A stretch of DNA of 64,000 nt from Coccinella septempunctata. Lineage: Eukaryota; Arthropoda; Insecta; Coleoptera; Coccinellidae. The position numbers were made by a program, and so were the translations under genes. The notes under the pieces are model-generated. The model saw only the letters and a program-made list of their open reading frames with translations, was not told the origin of the DNA and did not search any database. Position 1 is the first letter of the stretch, and the number at the start of each line of letters is the position of its first letter. The DNA is taken from NCBI RefSeq assembly GCF_907165205.1, contig NC_058195.1, positions 22,154,936 through 22,218,935 of the forward strand. The letters run 5' to 3'. Positions 1 to 13,900 of the stretch are shown here, one piece after another.

Positions 1-70
1 AGAACCTTTATTTTCATATCAAACCTTCGAATATCTGACTTCGTAAAAAAAAAAATCGAATTTTGTTTTT

Positions 71-168
71 CCATTTTTCATTATCCAGTTCACTTTGAAC
101 TGCTCTCTGGAGTGCAATTCTCTATAGAATCATCAACTGGTAGGTTTGGTTGAATCAAAAAAGTAAGT
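71..168 (+). other. Splice-like cassette of satellite 1 (first of about 48)
   Basis: Representative of a motif present in nearly every monomer. A T-rich tract (about 71-84) ends in CCAG at 85-88. A 74-bp segment follows (89-162), then a donor-like GTAAGT at 163-168. In other monomers the acceptor varies as TTCCAG, TTCAAG or TTGCAG but keeps AG. The donor is GTAAGT or GTGAGT (once GTAAGC near 1645, once a full AAG-GTAAGT near 7046). The 74-bp spacing is kept in the variants I counted. One frame of the 74-bp segment is open in most monomers. Whether it is ever transcribed or spliced cannot be told from DNA. The simplest origin is amplification of an exon with its intron borders; the alternative is chance in a T-rich monomer. 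Confidence 0.5.
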
Positions 169-1039
169 ATTATACACTCCATATCCTAAAACAGTAGTAG
201 GACACCCTGATTTGTATGCAGAGGAGCAAATAGGTCATTTTAGGGGGGTCTAAGCCCTTGCTCATTTTTGACCCAAAAAATCGAGATTTTCGATATTAAG
301 TTTTTGAGCTGGAATGGAAGCCTGATCAATGCTGATTACGAAACCGGAAATCCCAATTGGATCAGACGAATATAACAAGAGATATTGCAGATTGAAATTT
401 GCAACTTTTGAAAAATGACTTTTCCAAAATGAAAATCTGAACGGTGGGAGATAGGCTTCCGGGAATGCTCGCAATAGATTCAGCGTATTTGAAAACCTTC
501 ATTTTCATACCAAGCCTTCAAATATCTCACTTTGTTTAAAAAAAAAGTCGAATTTATTTTTTTTCCGTTTTTCATTTTCCAGTCCACTTTGAACTGCTCT
601 CTGGAGTGCAATTCTCTATTGAATAATCAACTGTTAGGTTTGGTTGAATCAAAAAAGTAAGTACTATACACTCCATATCCTAAGACAGTAGTAGGACACC
701 CTGATTTTTATGCAGAGGAGCAAATAGGTCATTTTAGGGAGGTCTAAGCCCTTGCTCATTTTTGACCCAAAAAATTGAGATTTTCGATATTTAGTTTTCG
801 AGCTGGAATGGAAGCCTTATCAATGCTGATTACGAAACCGGAAATCCTAATTGGATCAAACGAATATAACAAGAGATATTGCAGATTGAAATTTTCAACT
901 TTTGAAAAATGACATTTCCAAAATGAAAATATGAACGGTGAGAGATAGGCTTCTGAGAATGCTCGCAATGGATTCAGCTTATTTGAAAACCTATACTTTC
1001 ATATCAAACTTTCAAATATCTGACTTCGTTTGAAAAAAA

Positions 1040-3480
1040 CTCGAATTTATTGTTTTTCCATTTTTCATTTTCCAGATCACTTTGAACTGCTCTCTGGAGT
1101 GCAATTCTCTATTGAATCATCAACTGTTAGGTTCGGTTGAATCAAAAAAGTGAGTTTCATACACTCCATATCCTAAGACAGTAGTAGGACACCCTGATTT
1201 TTATGCAGAGGAGCAAATAGGTCATTTTATGGGGGTCTAAGCCCTTGCTCCTTTTTGACCCAAAAAATCGAGATTTTCGATATTTAGTTGTTGAGCTGGA
1301 ACGGGAGCCTGATCAATGCTGATTACGAAACCGGAAATCCCAATTGGATCAGACGAATATAACAAGAGATATTGCAGATTGAAATTTGCAACTTTTGGAA
1401 AATGCCATTTTCAAGATGAAAATCTGAACGGAGAGAGATAGGCTTTCAGGAATACTTGCTATAGATTCAGCATATTCGAAAACCTATATTTTCATGATGA
1501 ACTTTCAAATATCCGACGTTTTTTAAAGAAAAATCGAATTTATCGTTTTTTCATTTTTCATTTTCCAGTTCACTTTGAACTGCTCTCTGGAGTGCAATTC
1601 TCTATTGAATAATCAACTGTTTAGTTTGGTGGAATCAACAAAGTAAGCATTATACACTCCATATCCTAAGACAGTAGTAGGACACCCTCATTTTTATGCA
1701 GAGGTGCAAATAGGTCATTTTAGGGGAGTCTAAGCCCTTGCTCATTTTTGACCCAAAAAATCGAGATTTTCGATATTTAGTTTTCGAGCTGGAATGGAAG
1801 CCTTATCAATGCTGATTACGAAACCGGAAATCCTAATTGGATCAAACGAATATAACAAGAGATATTGCAGATTGAAATTTTCAACTTTTGAAAAATGACA
1901 TTTCCAAAATGAAAATATGAACGGTGAGAGATAGGCTTTTGAGAATGCTCGCAATAGATTCAGCGTATTTGAAAACCTTCATTTTCATACCAAGCCTTCA
2001 AATATCTCTTTGTTCAAAAAAAAAACCGAATTTATTGTTTTTCCATTTTTCATTTTCCAGATCACTTTGAACTGCTCTCTGGAGTGCAATTCTCTATTGA
2101 ATCATCAACTGTTAGGTTCGGTTGAATCAAAAAAGTGAGTTTTATACACTCCATATCCTAAGACAGTAGTAGGACACCCTGATTTTTATGCAAAGGAGCA
2201 AATAGGTCATTTTATGGGGGTCTAAGCCCTTGCTCCTTTTTGACCCAAAAAATCGAGATTTTCGATATTAAGTTGTTGAGCTGGCACGGGAGCCTGATCA
2301 ATGCTGATTACGAAACCAGAAATCCCAATTGGATCAGACGAATATAACAAGAGATATTGCAGATTGAAATTTGCAACTTTTGCAAAATGACATTTTCAAG
2401 ATGAAAATCTGAACGGAGAGAGATAGGCTTTCAGGAGTACTTGTTATAGATTCAGCATATTCGAAAACCTATATTTTCATGATGAACTTTCAAATATCCG
2501 ACGTTTTTAAAGAAAAATCGAATTTATCGTTTTTTCATTTTTCATTTTCCAGTTCACTTTGAACTGCTCTCTGGAGTGCAATTCTCTATTGAATAATCAA
2601 CTGTTTAGTTTGGTGGAATCGACAAAGTAAGTATTATACACTCCATATCCTAAGACAGTAGTAGGACACCCTCATTTTTATGCAGAGGAGCAAATAGGTC
2701 ATTTTAGGGGAGTCTAAGCCCTTGCTCATTTTTGACCCAAAAAATCGAGATTTTCGATATTTAGTTTTCGAGCTGGAATGGAAGCCTTATCAATGCTGAT
2801 TACGAAACCGGAAATCCTAATTGGATCAAACGAATATAACAAGAGATATTGCAGATTGAAATTTTCAACTTTTGAAAAATGACATTTCCAAAATGAAAAT
2901 ATGAACGGTGAGAGATAGGCTTTTGAGAATGCTCGCAATAGATTCAGCGTATTTGAAAACCTTCATTTTCATACCAAGCCTTCAAATATCTCTTTGTTCA
3001 AAAAAAAAACCGAATTTATTGTTTTTCCATTTTTCATTTTCCAGATCACTTTGAACTGCTCTCTGGAGTGCAATTCTCTATTGAATCATCAACTGTTAGG
3101 TTCGGTTGAATCAAAAAAGTGAGTTTTATACACTCCATATCCTAAGACAGTAGTAGGACACCCTGATTTTTATGCAAAGGAGCAAATAGGTCATTTTATG
3201 GGGGTCTAAGCCCTTGCTCCTTTTTGACCCAAAAAATCGAGATTTTCGATATTAAGTTGTTGAGCTGGCACGGGAGCCTGATCAATGCTGATTACGAAAC
3301 CAGAAATCCCAATTGGATCAGACGAATATAACAAGAGATATTGCAGATTGAAATTTGCAACTTTTGCAAAATGACATTTTCAAGATGAAAATCTGAACGG
3401 AGAGAGATAGGCTTTCAGGAGTACTTGTTATAGATTCAGCATATTCGAAAACCTATATTTTCATGATGAACTTTCAAATA
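1040..3480 (+). repeat. Satellite 1 higher-order repeat, period 984 bp (dimer)
   Basis: Two-monomer unit repeated about 2.5 times. Sequence at 1742-1954 recurs at 2726-2938, and the distinctive 'caaatatctctttgttcaaa' near 2000 recurs near 2984. Boundaries are approximate because the flanking monomers are related. Confidence 0.75.
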
Positions 3481-6400
3481 TCGGACGTTGTTTGAAGAAA
3501 AATCGAATATTGTTTTTCCATTTTTCATTTTCCAGTTCAATTTGAACTGCTCTCTGGAGTGCCATTCTCTATTGAATCATCAACTGTTTAGTTTGGTGGA
3601 ATCAACAAAGTAAGTATTATACACTCCATATCCTAAGACAGTAGTTGAACTTCCTGATTTAAAGGCAGAAGAGCAAATAGGTCATTTTAGGGGGTCTAAC
3701 CCCTTGCTCATTTTTGAACCAAAAAATCGACATTTTCGATTTTTAGTTTTTGCACTGGAATGGAAGCCTCATCAACGCTGATTACGAAACCGGAAATCCC
3801 AATTGGATCAGACGAATATAACAAGAGATATTGCAGATTGAAATTTGCAACTTTTGCAAAATGACATTTTCAAGATGAAAATCTGAACGGAGTGAGATAG
3901 GATTTCAGGAGTACTTGTTATAGATTCAGCATATTCGAAAACCTATATTTTCATGATGAACTTTCAAATATCGGACGTTGTTTGAAGAAAAATCGAATAT
4001 TGTTTTTCCATTTTTCATTTTCAAGATCACTTTGAACTGCTCTCTGAAGTGCAATTCTATATTGAATCATCAACTGTTAGGTTCGGTTGAATCAAAAAAG
4101 TGAGTTTTATACACTCCATATCCTAAGACAGTAGTTGAACTTTCTGATTTTCAGGCAGAAGAGCAAATAGGTCATTTTAGGGGGGTCTAACCCCTCGCTC
4201 ATTTTTGACCCAAAAAATCGAGATTTTCGATTTTTAGTTTTTGCGCTGGAATAGAAGCCTCATCAACGCTGATTACGAAACCGGAAATCCCAATTGGATC
4301 AGACGAATATAACAAGAGATATTGCAGATTGAAATTTGCAACCTTTGGAAAATGACATTTCCAAAATGAAAATCTGAACGGTGGGAGATAGGCTTTCGGG
4401 AATGCTTGCAATAGATTCAGCGTATTTGAGAACCTTTATTCTCATATCAAATCTTCAAATATCTGACTTCGTAAAAAAAAAATCGAATTTATTGATTTTT
4501 GATTTTCAATTTTCCAGTTCACTTTGAACTGCTCTCTGGAGTGCAATTCTCTATAGAATCATCAACTGTTAGGTTTGGTTGAATCAAAAAAGTAAGTACC
4601 ATACACTCCATATCCTAAGACAGTAGTAGGACACCCTGATTTTTATGCAGAGGAGCAAATAGGTCATTTTAGGGGGGTCTCCCTTGCTCATTTTTGACCC
4701 AAAAAATCGAGATTTTCGATATTTAGTTTTTGAGCTGGAATGGAAGCCTAATTAATGCTGATTACGAAACCGGATATCCCAATTGGATCAGACGAATATA
4801 ACAAGAGATATTGCAGATTGAAATTTGCAACTTTTGAAAAATGACATTTCCAAAATGAAAATCTGAACGGTGAGAGATAGGCTTTTGAGAATGCTCGCAA
4901 TGGATTCAGCTTATTTGAAAACCTATATTTTCATATCAAACTCTAAAATATCTGACTTCGTTTGAAAAAAAAAATTGAATTTATTGTTTTTCCATTTTTC
5001 ATTTTCCAGTTCACTTTGAACTGCTCTCTGGAGTGCAATTCTCTATTGAATCATCACCTGTTAGGTTCGGTTGAATCAAAAAAGTGAGTTTTATACACTC
5101 CATATCCTAAGACAGTAGTAGGACACCCTGATTTTTATGCAAAGGAGCAAATAGGTCATTTTATGGGGGTCTAAGCCCTTGCTCCTTTTTGACCCAAAAA
5201 ATCGAGATTTTCGATATTAAGTTGTTGAGCTGGCACGGGAGCCTGATCAATGCTGATTACGAAACCAGAAATCCCAATTGGATCAGACGAATATAACAAG
5301 AGATATTGCAGATTGAAATTTGCAACTTTTGCAAAATGACATTTTCAAGATGAAAATCTGAACGGAGAGAGATAGGCTTTCAGGAGTACTTGTTATAGAT
5401 TCAGCATATTCGAAAACCTATATTTTCATGATGAACTTTCAAATATCGGACGTTGTTTGAAGAAAAATCGAATATTGTTTTTCCATTTTTCATTTTCCAG
5501 TTCAATTTGAACTGCTCTCTGGAGTGCCATTCTCTATTGAATCATCAACTGTTTAGTTTGGTGGAATCAACAAAGTAAGTATTATACACTCCATATCCTA
5601 AGACAGTAGTTGAACTTCCTGATTTAAAGGCAGAAGAGCAAATAGGTCATTTTAGGGGGTCTAACCCCTTGCTCATTTTTGAACCAAAAAATCGACATTT
5701 TCGATTTTTAGTTTTTGCACTGGAATGGAAGCCTCATCAACGCTGATTACGAAACCGGAAATCCCAATTGGATCAGACGAATATAACAAGAGATATTGCA
5801 GATTGAAATTTGCAACTTTTGCAAAATGACATTTTCAAGATGAAAATCTGAACGGAGTGAGATAGGATTTCAGGAGTACTTGTTATAGATTCAGCATATT
5901 CGAAAACCTATATTTTCATGATGAACTTTCAAATATCGGACGTTGTTTGAAGAAAAATCGAATATTGTTTTTCCATTTTTCATTTTCAAGATCACTTTGA
6001 ACTGCTCTCTGAAGTGCAATTCTATATTGAATCATCAACTGTTAGGTTCGGTTGAATCAAAAAAGTGAGTTTTATACACTCCATATCCTAAGACAGTAGT
6101 TGAACTTTCTGATTTTCAGGCAGAAGAGCAAATAGGTCATTTTAGGGGGGTCTAACCCCTCGCTCATTTTTGACCCAAAAAATCGAGATTTTCGATTTTT
6201 AGTTTTTGCGCTGGAATAGAAGCCTCATCAACGCTGATTACGAAACCGGAAATCCCAATTGGATCAGACGAATATAACAAGAGATATTGCAGATTTAAAT
6301 TTGCAACCTTTGGAAAATGACATTTCCAAAATGAAAATCTGAACGGTGGGAGATAGGCTTTCGGGAATGCTTGCAATAGATTCAGCGTATTTGAGAACCT

Positions 6401-7020
6401 TTATTCTCATATCAAATCTTCAAATATCTGACTTCGTAAAAAAAAAATCGAATTTATTGATTTTTGATTTTCAATTTTCCAGTTCACTTTGAACTGCTCT
6501 CTGGAGTGCAATTCTCTATAGAATCATCAACTGTTAGGTTTGGTTGAATCAAAAAAGTAAGTACCATACACTCCATATCCTAAGACAGTAGTAGGACACC
6601 CTGATTTTTATGCAGAGGAGCAAATAGGTCATTTTAGGGGGGTCTCCCTTGCTCATTTTTGACCCAAAAAATCGAGATTTTCGATATTTAGTTTTTGAGC
6701 TGGAATGGAAGCCTAATTAATGCTGATTACGAAACCGGATATCCCAATTGGATCAGACGAATATAACAAGAGATATTGCAGATTGAAATTTGCAACTTTT
6801 GAAAAATGACATTTCCAAAATGAAAATCTGAACGGTGAGAGATAGGCTTTTGAGAATGCTCGCAATGGATTCAGCTTATTTGAAAACCTATATTTTCATA
6901 TCAAACTCTAAAATATCTGACTTCGTTTGAAAAAAAAAATTGAATTTATTGTTTTTCCATTTTTCATTTTCCAGTTCACTTTGAACTGCTCTCTGGAGTG
7001 CAATTCTCTATTGAATCATC
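3090..7020 (+). repeat. Satellite 1 higher-order repeat, period 1965 bp (tetramer), two copies
   Basis: The block at about 3090-5055 is followed immediately by a nearly identical block at about 5055-7020. The segment at 4199-4411 recurs at 6164-6376. Shared private variants include 'gtctcccttgctc', which lacks the usual 'taagc', and 'gcctaattaatgctg'. Few differences separate the copies, so the duplication looks recent. Confidence 0.8.
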
Positions 7021-7529
7021 ACCTGTTGGGTTTGGTTGAATCAAAAAGGTAAGTATTATACACTCCATATCCTAAAACAGTAGTAGGACACCCTGATTTG
7101 TATGCAGAGGAGCAAATAGGTCATTTTAGGGGGGTCTAAGCCCTTGCTCATTTTTGACCCAAAAAATCGAGATTTTCGATATTTAGTTGTTGAGCTGGAA
7201 TCAAAGCCTGATCAATGCTGATGACGAAACCGGAAATCCCAATTGGATCAGACGAATATAACAAGAGATATTGCAGATTGAAATTTGCAACTTTTGAAAA
7301 ATGCCATTTTCAAGATGAAAATCTGAACAGAGAGAGATAGGCTTTCAGGAATACTTGCTATAGATTCAGCATATTCGAATACCTATATTTTCATGATGAA
7401 CTTTCAAATATCCGACGTTGTTCAAAAAATAATCGAATTTATTGTTTTTCCATTTTTCATTTTCCAGTTCAATTTGAACTGCTCTCTGGGGTGCAATTCT
7501 CTAGTGAATCATCAACTGTTTAGTTTGGT

Positions 7530-10500
7530 GGAATCAACAAAGTAAGTATTATACAATCCATATCCTAAGACAGTAGTTGAACTTCCTGATTTTCAGGCAG
7601 AAGAGCAAATAGGTCATTTTAGGGGGGTCTAACCCCTTGCTCATTTTTGACCCAAAAAATCGAGATTTTCGATTTTTAGTTTTTGCGCTGGAACGGAAGC
7701 CTCATCAACGCTGATTACGAAACCGGAAATCCCAATTGGATCAGACGAATATAACAAGAGATATTGCAGATTGAAATTTGCAACTTTTGAAAAATGCCAT
7801 TTTCAAGATGAAAATCTGAACGGAGAGAGATAGGCTTTCAGGAATACTTGCTATAGATTCAGCATATTCGGAAACCTATATTTTCATGATGAACTTTCAA
7901 ATATCCGACGTTGTTCAAAGAAAAATCGAATTTATTGTTTTTCCATTTTTCATTTTCCAGTTCAATTTGAACTGCTCTCTGGAGTGCAATTCTCTATTGA
8001 ATCATCAACTGTTTAGTTTGGTGGAATCAACAAAGTAAGTATTATACACTCCATATCCTAAGACAGTAGTAGAACTTCCTGATTTTCAGGCAGAAAAGCA
8101 AATAGGTCATTTTAGGGGGGTCTAACCCCTTGCTCATTTTTGACCCAAAAAATCGAGATTTTCGATTTTTAGTTTTTGCGCTGGAACGGAAGCCTCATCA
8201 ACGCTGATTACGAAACCGGAAATCCCAATTGGATCAGACGAATATAACAAGAGATATTGCAGATTGAAATTTGCAACTTTTGAAAAATGCCATTTTCAAG
8301 ATGAAAATCTGAACGGAGAGAGATAGGCTTTCAGGAATACTTGCTATAGATTCAGCATATTCGGAAACCTATATTTTCATGATGAACTTTCAAATATCCG
8401 ACGTTGTTCAAAGAAAAATCGAATTTATTGTTTTTCCATTTTTCATTTTCCAGTTCAATTTGAACTGCTCTCTGGAGTGCAATTCTCTATTGAATCATCA
8501 ACTGTTAGGTTTGGTTGAATCAAAAAAGTGAGTACCATACACTCCATATCCTAAGACAGTAGTAGGACACCCTGATTTTTATGCAGAGGAGCAAATAGGT
8601 CATTTTAGGGGGGTCTCCCTTGCTCATTTTTGACCCAAAAAATCGAGATTTTCGATATTTAGTTTTTGAGCTGGAATGGAAGCCTTATCAATGCTGATTA
8701 CGAAACCGGAAATCCCAATTGGATCAGACGAATATACAAGAGATATTGCAGATTGAAATTTTCAACTGTTGAAAAATGACATTTCCAAAATGAAAATCTG
8801 ATCGGTGAGAGATAGGCTTTCCAGAATGCTCGCAATGGATTCAGCTTATTTGAAGACCTATATTTTCATGATAAACTTTCAAATATCTGACTTTGTTTAA
8901 AAAAAAATCGAATTTATTGATTTTCGATTTTCAATTTTCCAGTTCACTTTGAACTGCTCTCTGGAGTGCAATTCTCTATAGAATCATCAACTGTTAGGTT
9001 TGGTTGAATCAAAAAAGTGAGTACCATACACTCCATATCCTAAGACAGTAGTAGGACACCCTGATTTTTATGCAGAGGAGCAAATAGGTCATTTTAGGGG
9101 GGTCTCCCTTGCTCATTTTTGACCCAAAAAATCGAGATTTTCGATATTTAGTTTTTGAGCTGGAATGGAAGGCTAATAAATGCTGATTACGAAACCGGAA
9201 ATCCTAATTGGATCAGACCAATATAACAAGAGATATTGCAGATTGAAATTTGCAACTTTTGAAAAATGACATTTTCAAAATGAAAATCTGAACGGTGGGA
9301 GATAGGCTTTCGGGAATGCTCGCAATAGATTCAGCGTATTCGAAAACCTTTATTTTCATACCAAACCTGCAAATATCTGACTTCGTTTAAGAAAAAATCG
9401 AATTTATTGATTTTCGATTTTCAATTTTCCAGTTCACTTTGGACTGCTCTCTGGAGTGCAATTCTCTATAGAATCATCAACTGTTAGGTTTGGTTGAATC
9501 AAAAAAGTAAGTATTATACACTCCATATCCTAAAACAGTAGTAGGACACCCTGATTTGTATGCAGAGGAGCAAATAGGTCATTTTAGGGGGGTCTAAGCC
9601 CTTGCTCATTTTTGACCCAAAAAATCGAGATTTTCGATATTTAGTTTTTGAGCTGTAATGGAAGCCTGATCAATGCTGATTACGAAACCGGAAATCCCAA
9701 TTGGATCAGACGAATATAACAAGAGATATTGCAGATTGAAATTTGCAACTTTTCAAAAATGACTTTTCCAAAATGAAAATCTGAACGGTTGGAGATAGGC
9801 TTCCGGGAATACTTGCTATAGATTCAGCATATTCGGAAACCTATATTTTCATGATGAACTTTCAAATATCCGACGTTTTTCAAAGAAAAATCGAATTTAT
9901 TGTTTTTCCATTTTTCATTTTCCAGTTCAATTTGAACTGCTCTCTGGAGTGCAATTCTCTATTGAATCATCAACTGTTAGGTTTGGTTGAATCAAAAAAG
10001 TGAGTACCATACACTCCATATCCTAAGACAGTAGTAGGACACCCTGATTTTTATGCAGAGGAGCAAATAGGTCATTTTAGGGGGGTCTCCCTTGCTCATT
10101 TTTGACCCAAAAAATCGAGATTTTCGATATTTAGTTTTTGAGCTGGAATGGAAGCCTTATCAATGCTGATTACGAAACCGGAAATCCCAATTGGATCAGA
10201 CGAATATACAAGAGATATTGCAGATTGAAATTTTCAACTGTTGAAAAATGACATTTCCAAAATGAAAATCTGATCGGTGAGAGATAGGCTTTCCAGAATG
10301 CTCGCAATGGATTCAGCTTATTTGAAAACCTATATTTTTATGATAAACTTTCAAAAATCTGACTTTGTTCAACAAAAAATCGAATTTATTGTTTTTCAAT
10401 TTTTCATTTTCCAGTTCACTTTGGAGTGCTCTCTAGAGTGCAATTCTCTATTGAATCATCAACTGTTAGGTTCGGTTGAATCGAAAAAGTGAGTTTCATA

Positions 10501-13500
10501 CACTCCATATCCTAAGACAGTAGTAGGACACCCTGATTTTTATGCAAAGGGGTCATTTTAGGGGGGTCTAACCCCTTGCTCATTTTTGACCCAAAAAATC
10601 GAGATTTTCAATATTTAGTTTTTGAGCTGGAATGGAAGCCTTATCAATGCTGATTACGAAACCGGAAATCCCAATTGGATCAGACGAATATACAAGAGAT
10701 ATTGCAGATTGAAATTTTCAACTGTTGAAAAATGACATTTCCAAAATGAAAATCTGATCGGTGAGAGATAGGCTTTCCAGAATGCTCGCAATGAATTCAG
10801 CTTATTTGAAGACCTATATTTTCATGATGAACTTCCAGATATCTGACTTTGTTTAAAAAAAAATCGAATTTATTGATTTTCGATTTTCAATTTTGCAGTT
10901 CACTTTGAACTGCTCTCTGGAGTGCAATTCTCTATAGAATCATCAACTGTTAGGTTTGGTTGAATTAAAAAAGTAAGTACCATACACTCCATATCCTAAG
11001 ACAGTAGTAGGACACCCTGATTTTTATGCAGAGGAGCAAATAGGTCATTTTAGGGGGGTCTCCCTTGCTCATTTTTGACCCAAAAAATCGAGATTTTCGA
11101 TATTTAGTTTTCGAGCTGGAATGGAAGCCTTATCAATGCTGATTACGAAACCGGAAATCCTAATTGGACCAAACGAATATAACAAGAGATATTGCAGATT
11201 GAAATTTGCAACTTTTGCAAAATGACATTTTCAAGATGAAAATCTGAACGGAGAGAGATAGGCTTTCAGGAGTACTTGTTATAGATTCAGCATATTCGAA
11301 AACTTATATTTTCATCATGAACTTTCAAATATCGGACGTTGTTTGGAGAAAAATCGAATATTGTTTTTCCATTTTTCATTTTCCAGTTCAATTTGAACTG
11401 CTCTCTGGAGTGCAATTCTCTATTGAATCATCAACTGTTTAGTTTGGTGGAATCAACAAAGTAAGTATTATACACTCCATATCCTAAGACAGTAGTAGAA
11501 CTTCCTGATTTTCAGGCAGAAGAGCAAATAGGTCATTTTAGGGGGGTCTAACCCCTTGCTCATTTTTGACCCAAAAAATCGAGATTTTCGATTTTTAGTT
11601 TTTGCGCTGGAACGGAAGCCTCATCAACGCTGATTACGAAACCGGAAATCCCAATTGGATCAGACGAATATAACAAGAGATATTGCAGATTGAAATTTGC
11701 AACTTTTGAAAAATGCCATTTTCAAGATGAAAATCTGAACGGAGAGAGATAGGCTTTCAGGAATACTTGCTATAGATTCAGCATATTCGGAAACCTATAT
11801 TTTCATGATGAACTTTCAAATATCCGACGTTGTTCAAAGAAAAATCGAATTTATTGTTTTTCCATTTTTCATTTTCCAGTTCAATTTGAACTGCTCTCTG
11901 GAGTGCAATTCTCTATTGAATCATCAACTGTTTAGTTTGGTGGAATCAACAAAGTAAGTATTATACACTCCATATCCTAAGACAGTAGTAGAACTTCCTG
12001 ATTTTCAGGCAGAAAAGCAAATAGGTCATTTTAGGGGGGTCTAACCCCTTGCTCATTTTTGACCCAAAAAATCGAGATTTTCGATTTTTAGTTTTTGCGC
12101 TGGAACGGAAGCCTCATCAACGCTGATTACGAAACCGGAAATCCCAATTGGATCAGACGAATATAACAAGAGATATTGCAGATTGAAATTTGCAACTTTT
12201 GAAAAATGCCATTTTCAAGATGAAAATCTGAACGGAGAGAGATAGGCTTTCAGGAATACTTGCTATAGATTCAGCATATTCGGAAACCTATATTTTCATG
12301 ATGAACTTTCAAATATCCGACGTTGTTCAAAGAAAAATCGAATTTATTGTTTTTCCATTTTTCATTTTCCAGTTCAATTTGAACTGCTCTCTGGAGTGCA
12401 ATTCTCTATTGAATCATCAACTGTTAGGTTTGGTTGAATCAAAAAAGTGAGTACCATACACTCCATATCCTAAGACAGTAGTAGGACACCCTGATTTTTA
12501 TGCAGAGGAGCAAATAGGTCATTTTAGGGGGGTCTCCCTTGCTCATTTTTGACCCAAAAAATCGAGATTTTCGATATTTAGTTTTTGAGCTGGAATGGAA
12601 GCCTTATCAATGCTGATTACGAAACCGGAAATCCCAATTGGATCAGACGAATATACAAGAGATATTGCAGATTGAAATTTTCAACTGTTGAAAAATGACA
12701 TTTCCAAAATGAAAATCTGATCGGTGAGAGATAGGCTTTCCAGAATGCTCGCAATGGATTCAGCTTATTTGAAGACCTATATTTTCATGATAAACTTTCA
12801 AATATCTGACTTTGTTTAAAAAAAAATCGAATTTATTGATTTTCGATTTTCAATTTTCCAGTTCACTTTGAACTGCTCTCTGGAGTGCAATTCTCTATAG
12901 AATCATCAACTGTTAGGTTTGGTTGAATCAAAAAAGTGAGTACCATACACTCCATATCCTAAGACAGTAGTAGGACACCCTGATTTTTATGCAGAGGAGC
13001 AAATAGGTCATTTTAGGGGGGTCTCTCTTGCTCATTTTTGACCCAAAAAATCGAGATTTTCGATATTTAGTTTTTGAGCTGGAATGGAAGGCTAATAAAT
13101 GCTGATTAGGAAACCGGAAATCCTAATTGGATCAGACCAATATAACAAGAGATATTGCAGATTGAAATTTGCAACTTTTGAAAAATGACATTTTCAAAAT
13201 GAAAATCTGAACGGTTGGAGATAGGCTTTCGGGAATGCTCGCAATAGATTCAGCGTATTCGAAAACCTTTATTTTCATACCAAACCTGCAAATATCTGAC
13301 TTCGTTTAAGAAAAAATCGAATTTATTGATTTTCGATTTTCAATTTTCCAGTTCACTTTGGACTGCTCTCTGGAGTGCAATTCTCTATAGAATCATCAAC
13401 TGTTAGGTTTGGTTGAATCAAAAAAGTAAGTATTATACACTCCATATCCTAAAACAGTAGTAGGACACCCTGATTTGTATGCAGAGGAGCAAATAGGTCA

Positions 13501-13900
13501 TTTTAGGGGGGTCTAAGCCCTTGCTCATTTTTGACCCAAAAAATCGAGATTTTCGATATTTAGTTTTCGAGCTGGAATGGAAGCCTGATCAATGCTGATT
13601 ACGAAACCGGAAATCCCAATTGGATCAGACGAATATAACAAGAGATATTGCAGATTGAAATTTGCAACTTTTGAAAAATGACTTTTCCAAAATGAAAATC
13701 TGAACGGTTGGAGATAGGCTTCCGGGAATACTTGCTATAGATTCAGCATATTCGGAAACCTATATTTTCATGATGAACTTTCAAATATCCGACGTTTTTC
13801 AAAGAAAAATCGAATTTATTGTTTTTCCATTTTTCATTTTCCAGTTCAATTTGAACTGCTCTCTGGAGTGCAATTCTCTATTGAATCATCAACTGTTTAG
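7530..13900 (+). repeat. Satellite 1 block duplicated at a distance of 3919 bp
   Basis: Roughly 7530-9980 matches 11449-13899 at a constant offset of 3919 bp (about eight monomers). The rare variant 'gatcagaccaatataac' occurs at both 9212 and 13131. The intervening monomers (about 9990-11440) are a different series. Within each block, adjacent monomers such as 7530-8030 and 8030-8520 are also near identical. Confidence 0.7.

Noticed and set aside
262..474. About 70-codon minus-strand open frames recurring in satellite 1 (start like MRAF)
   Set aside because: They start at TTG and not ATG, recur only because the monomer recurs, and vary freely in amino acids between copies.
10277..10492. About 71-codon plus-strand open frames in satellite 1 monomers
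   Set aside because: Present in only some monomers, broken in others and mostly without ATG; they overlap the exon-like cassette by position only.
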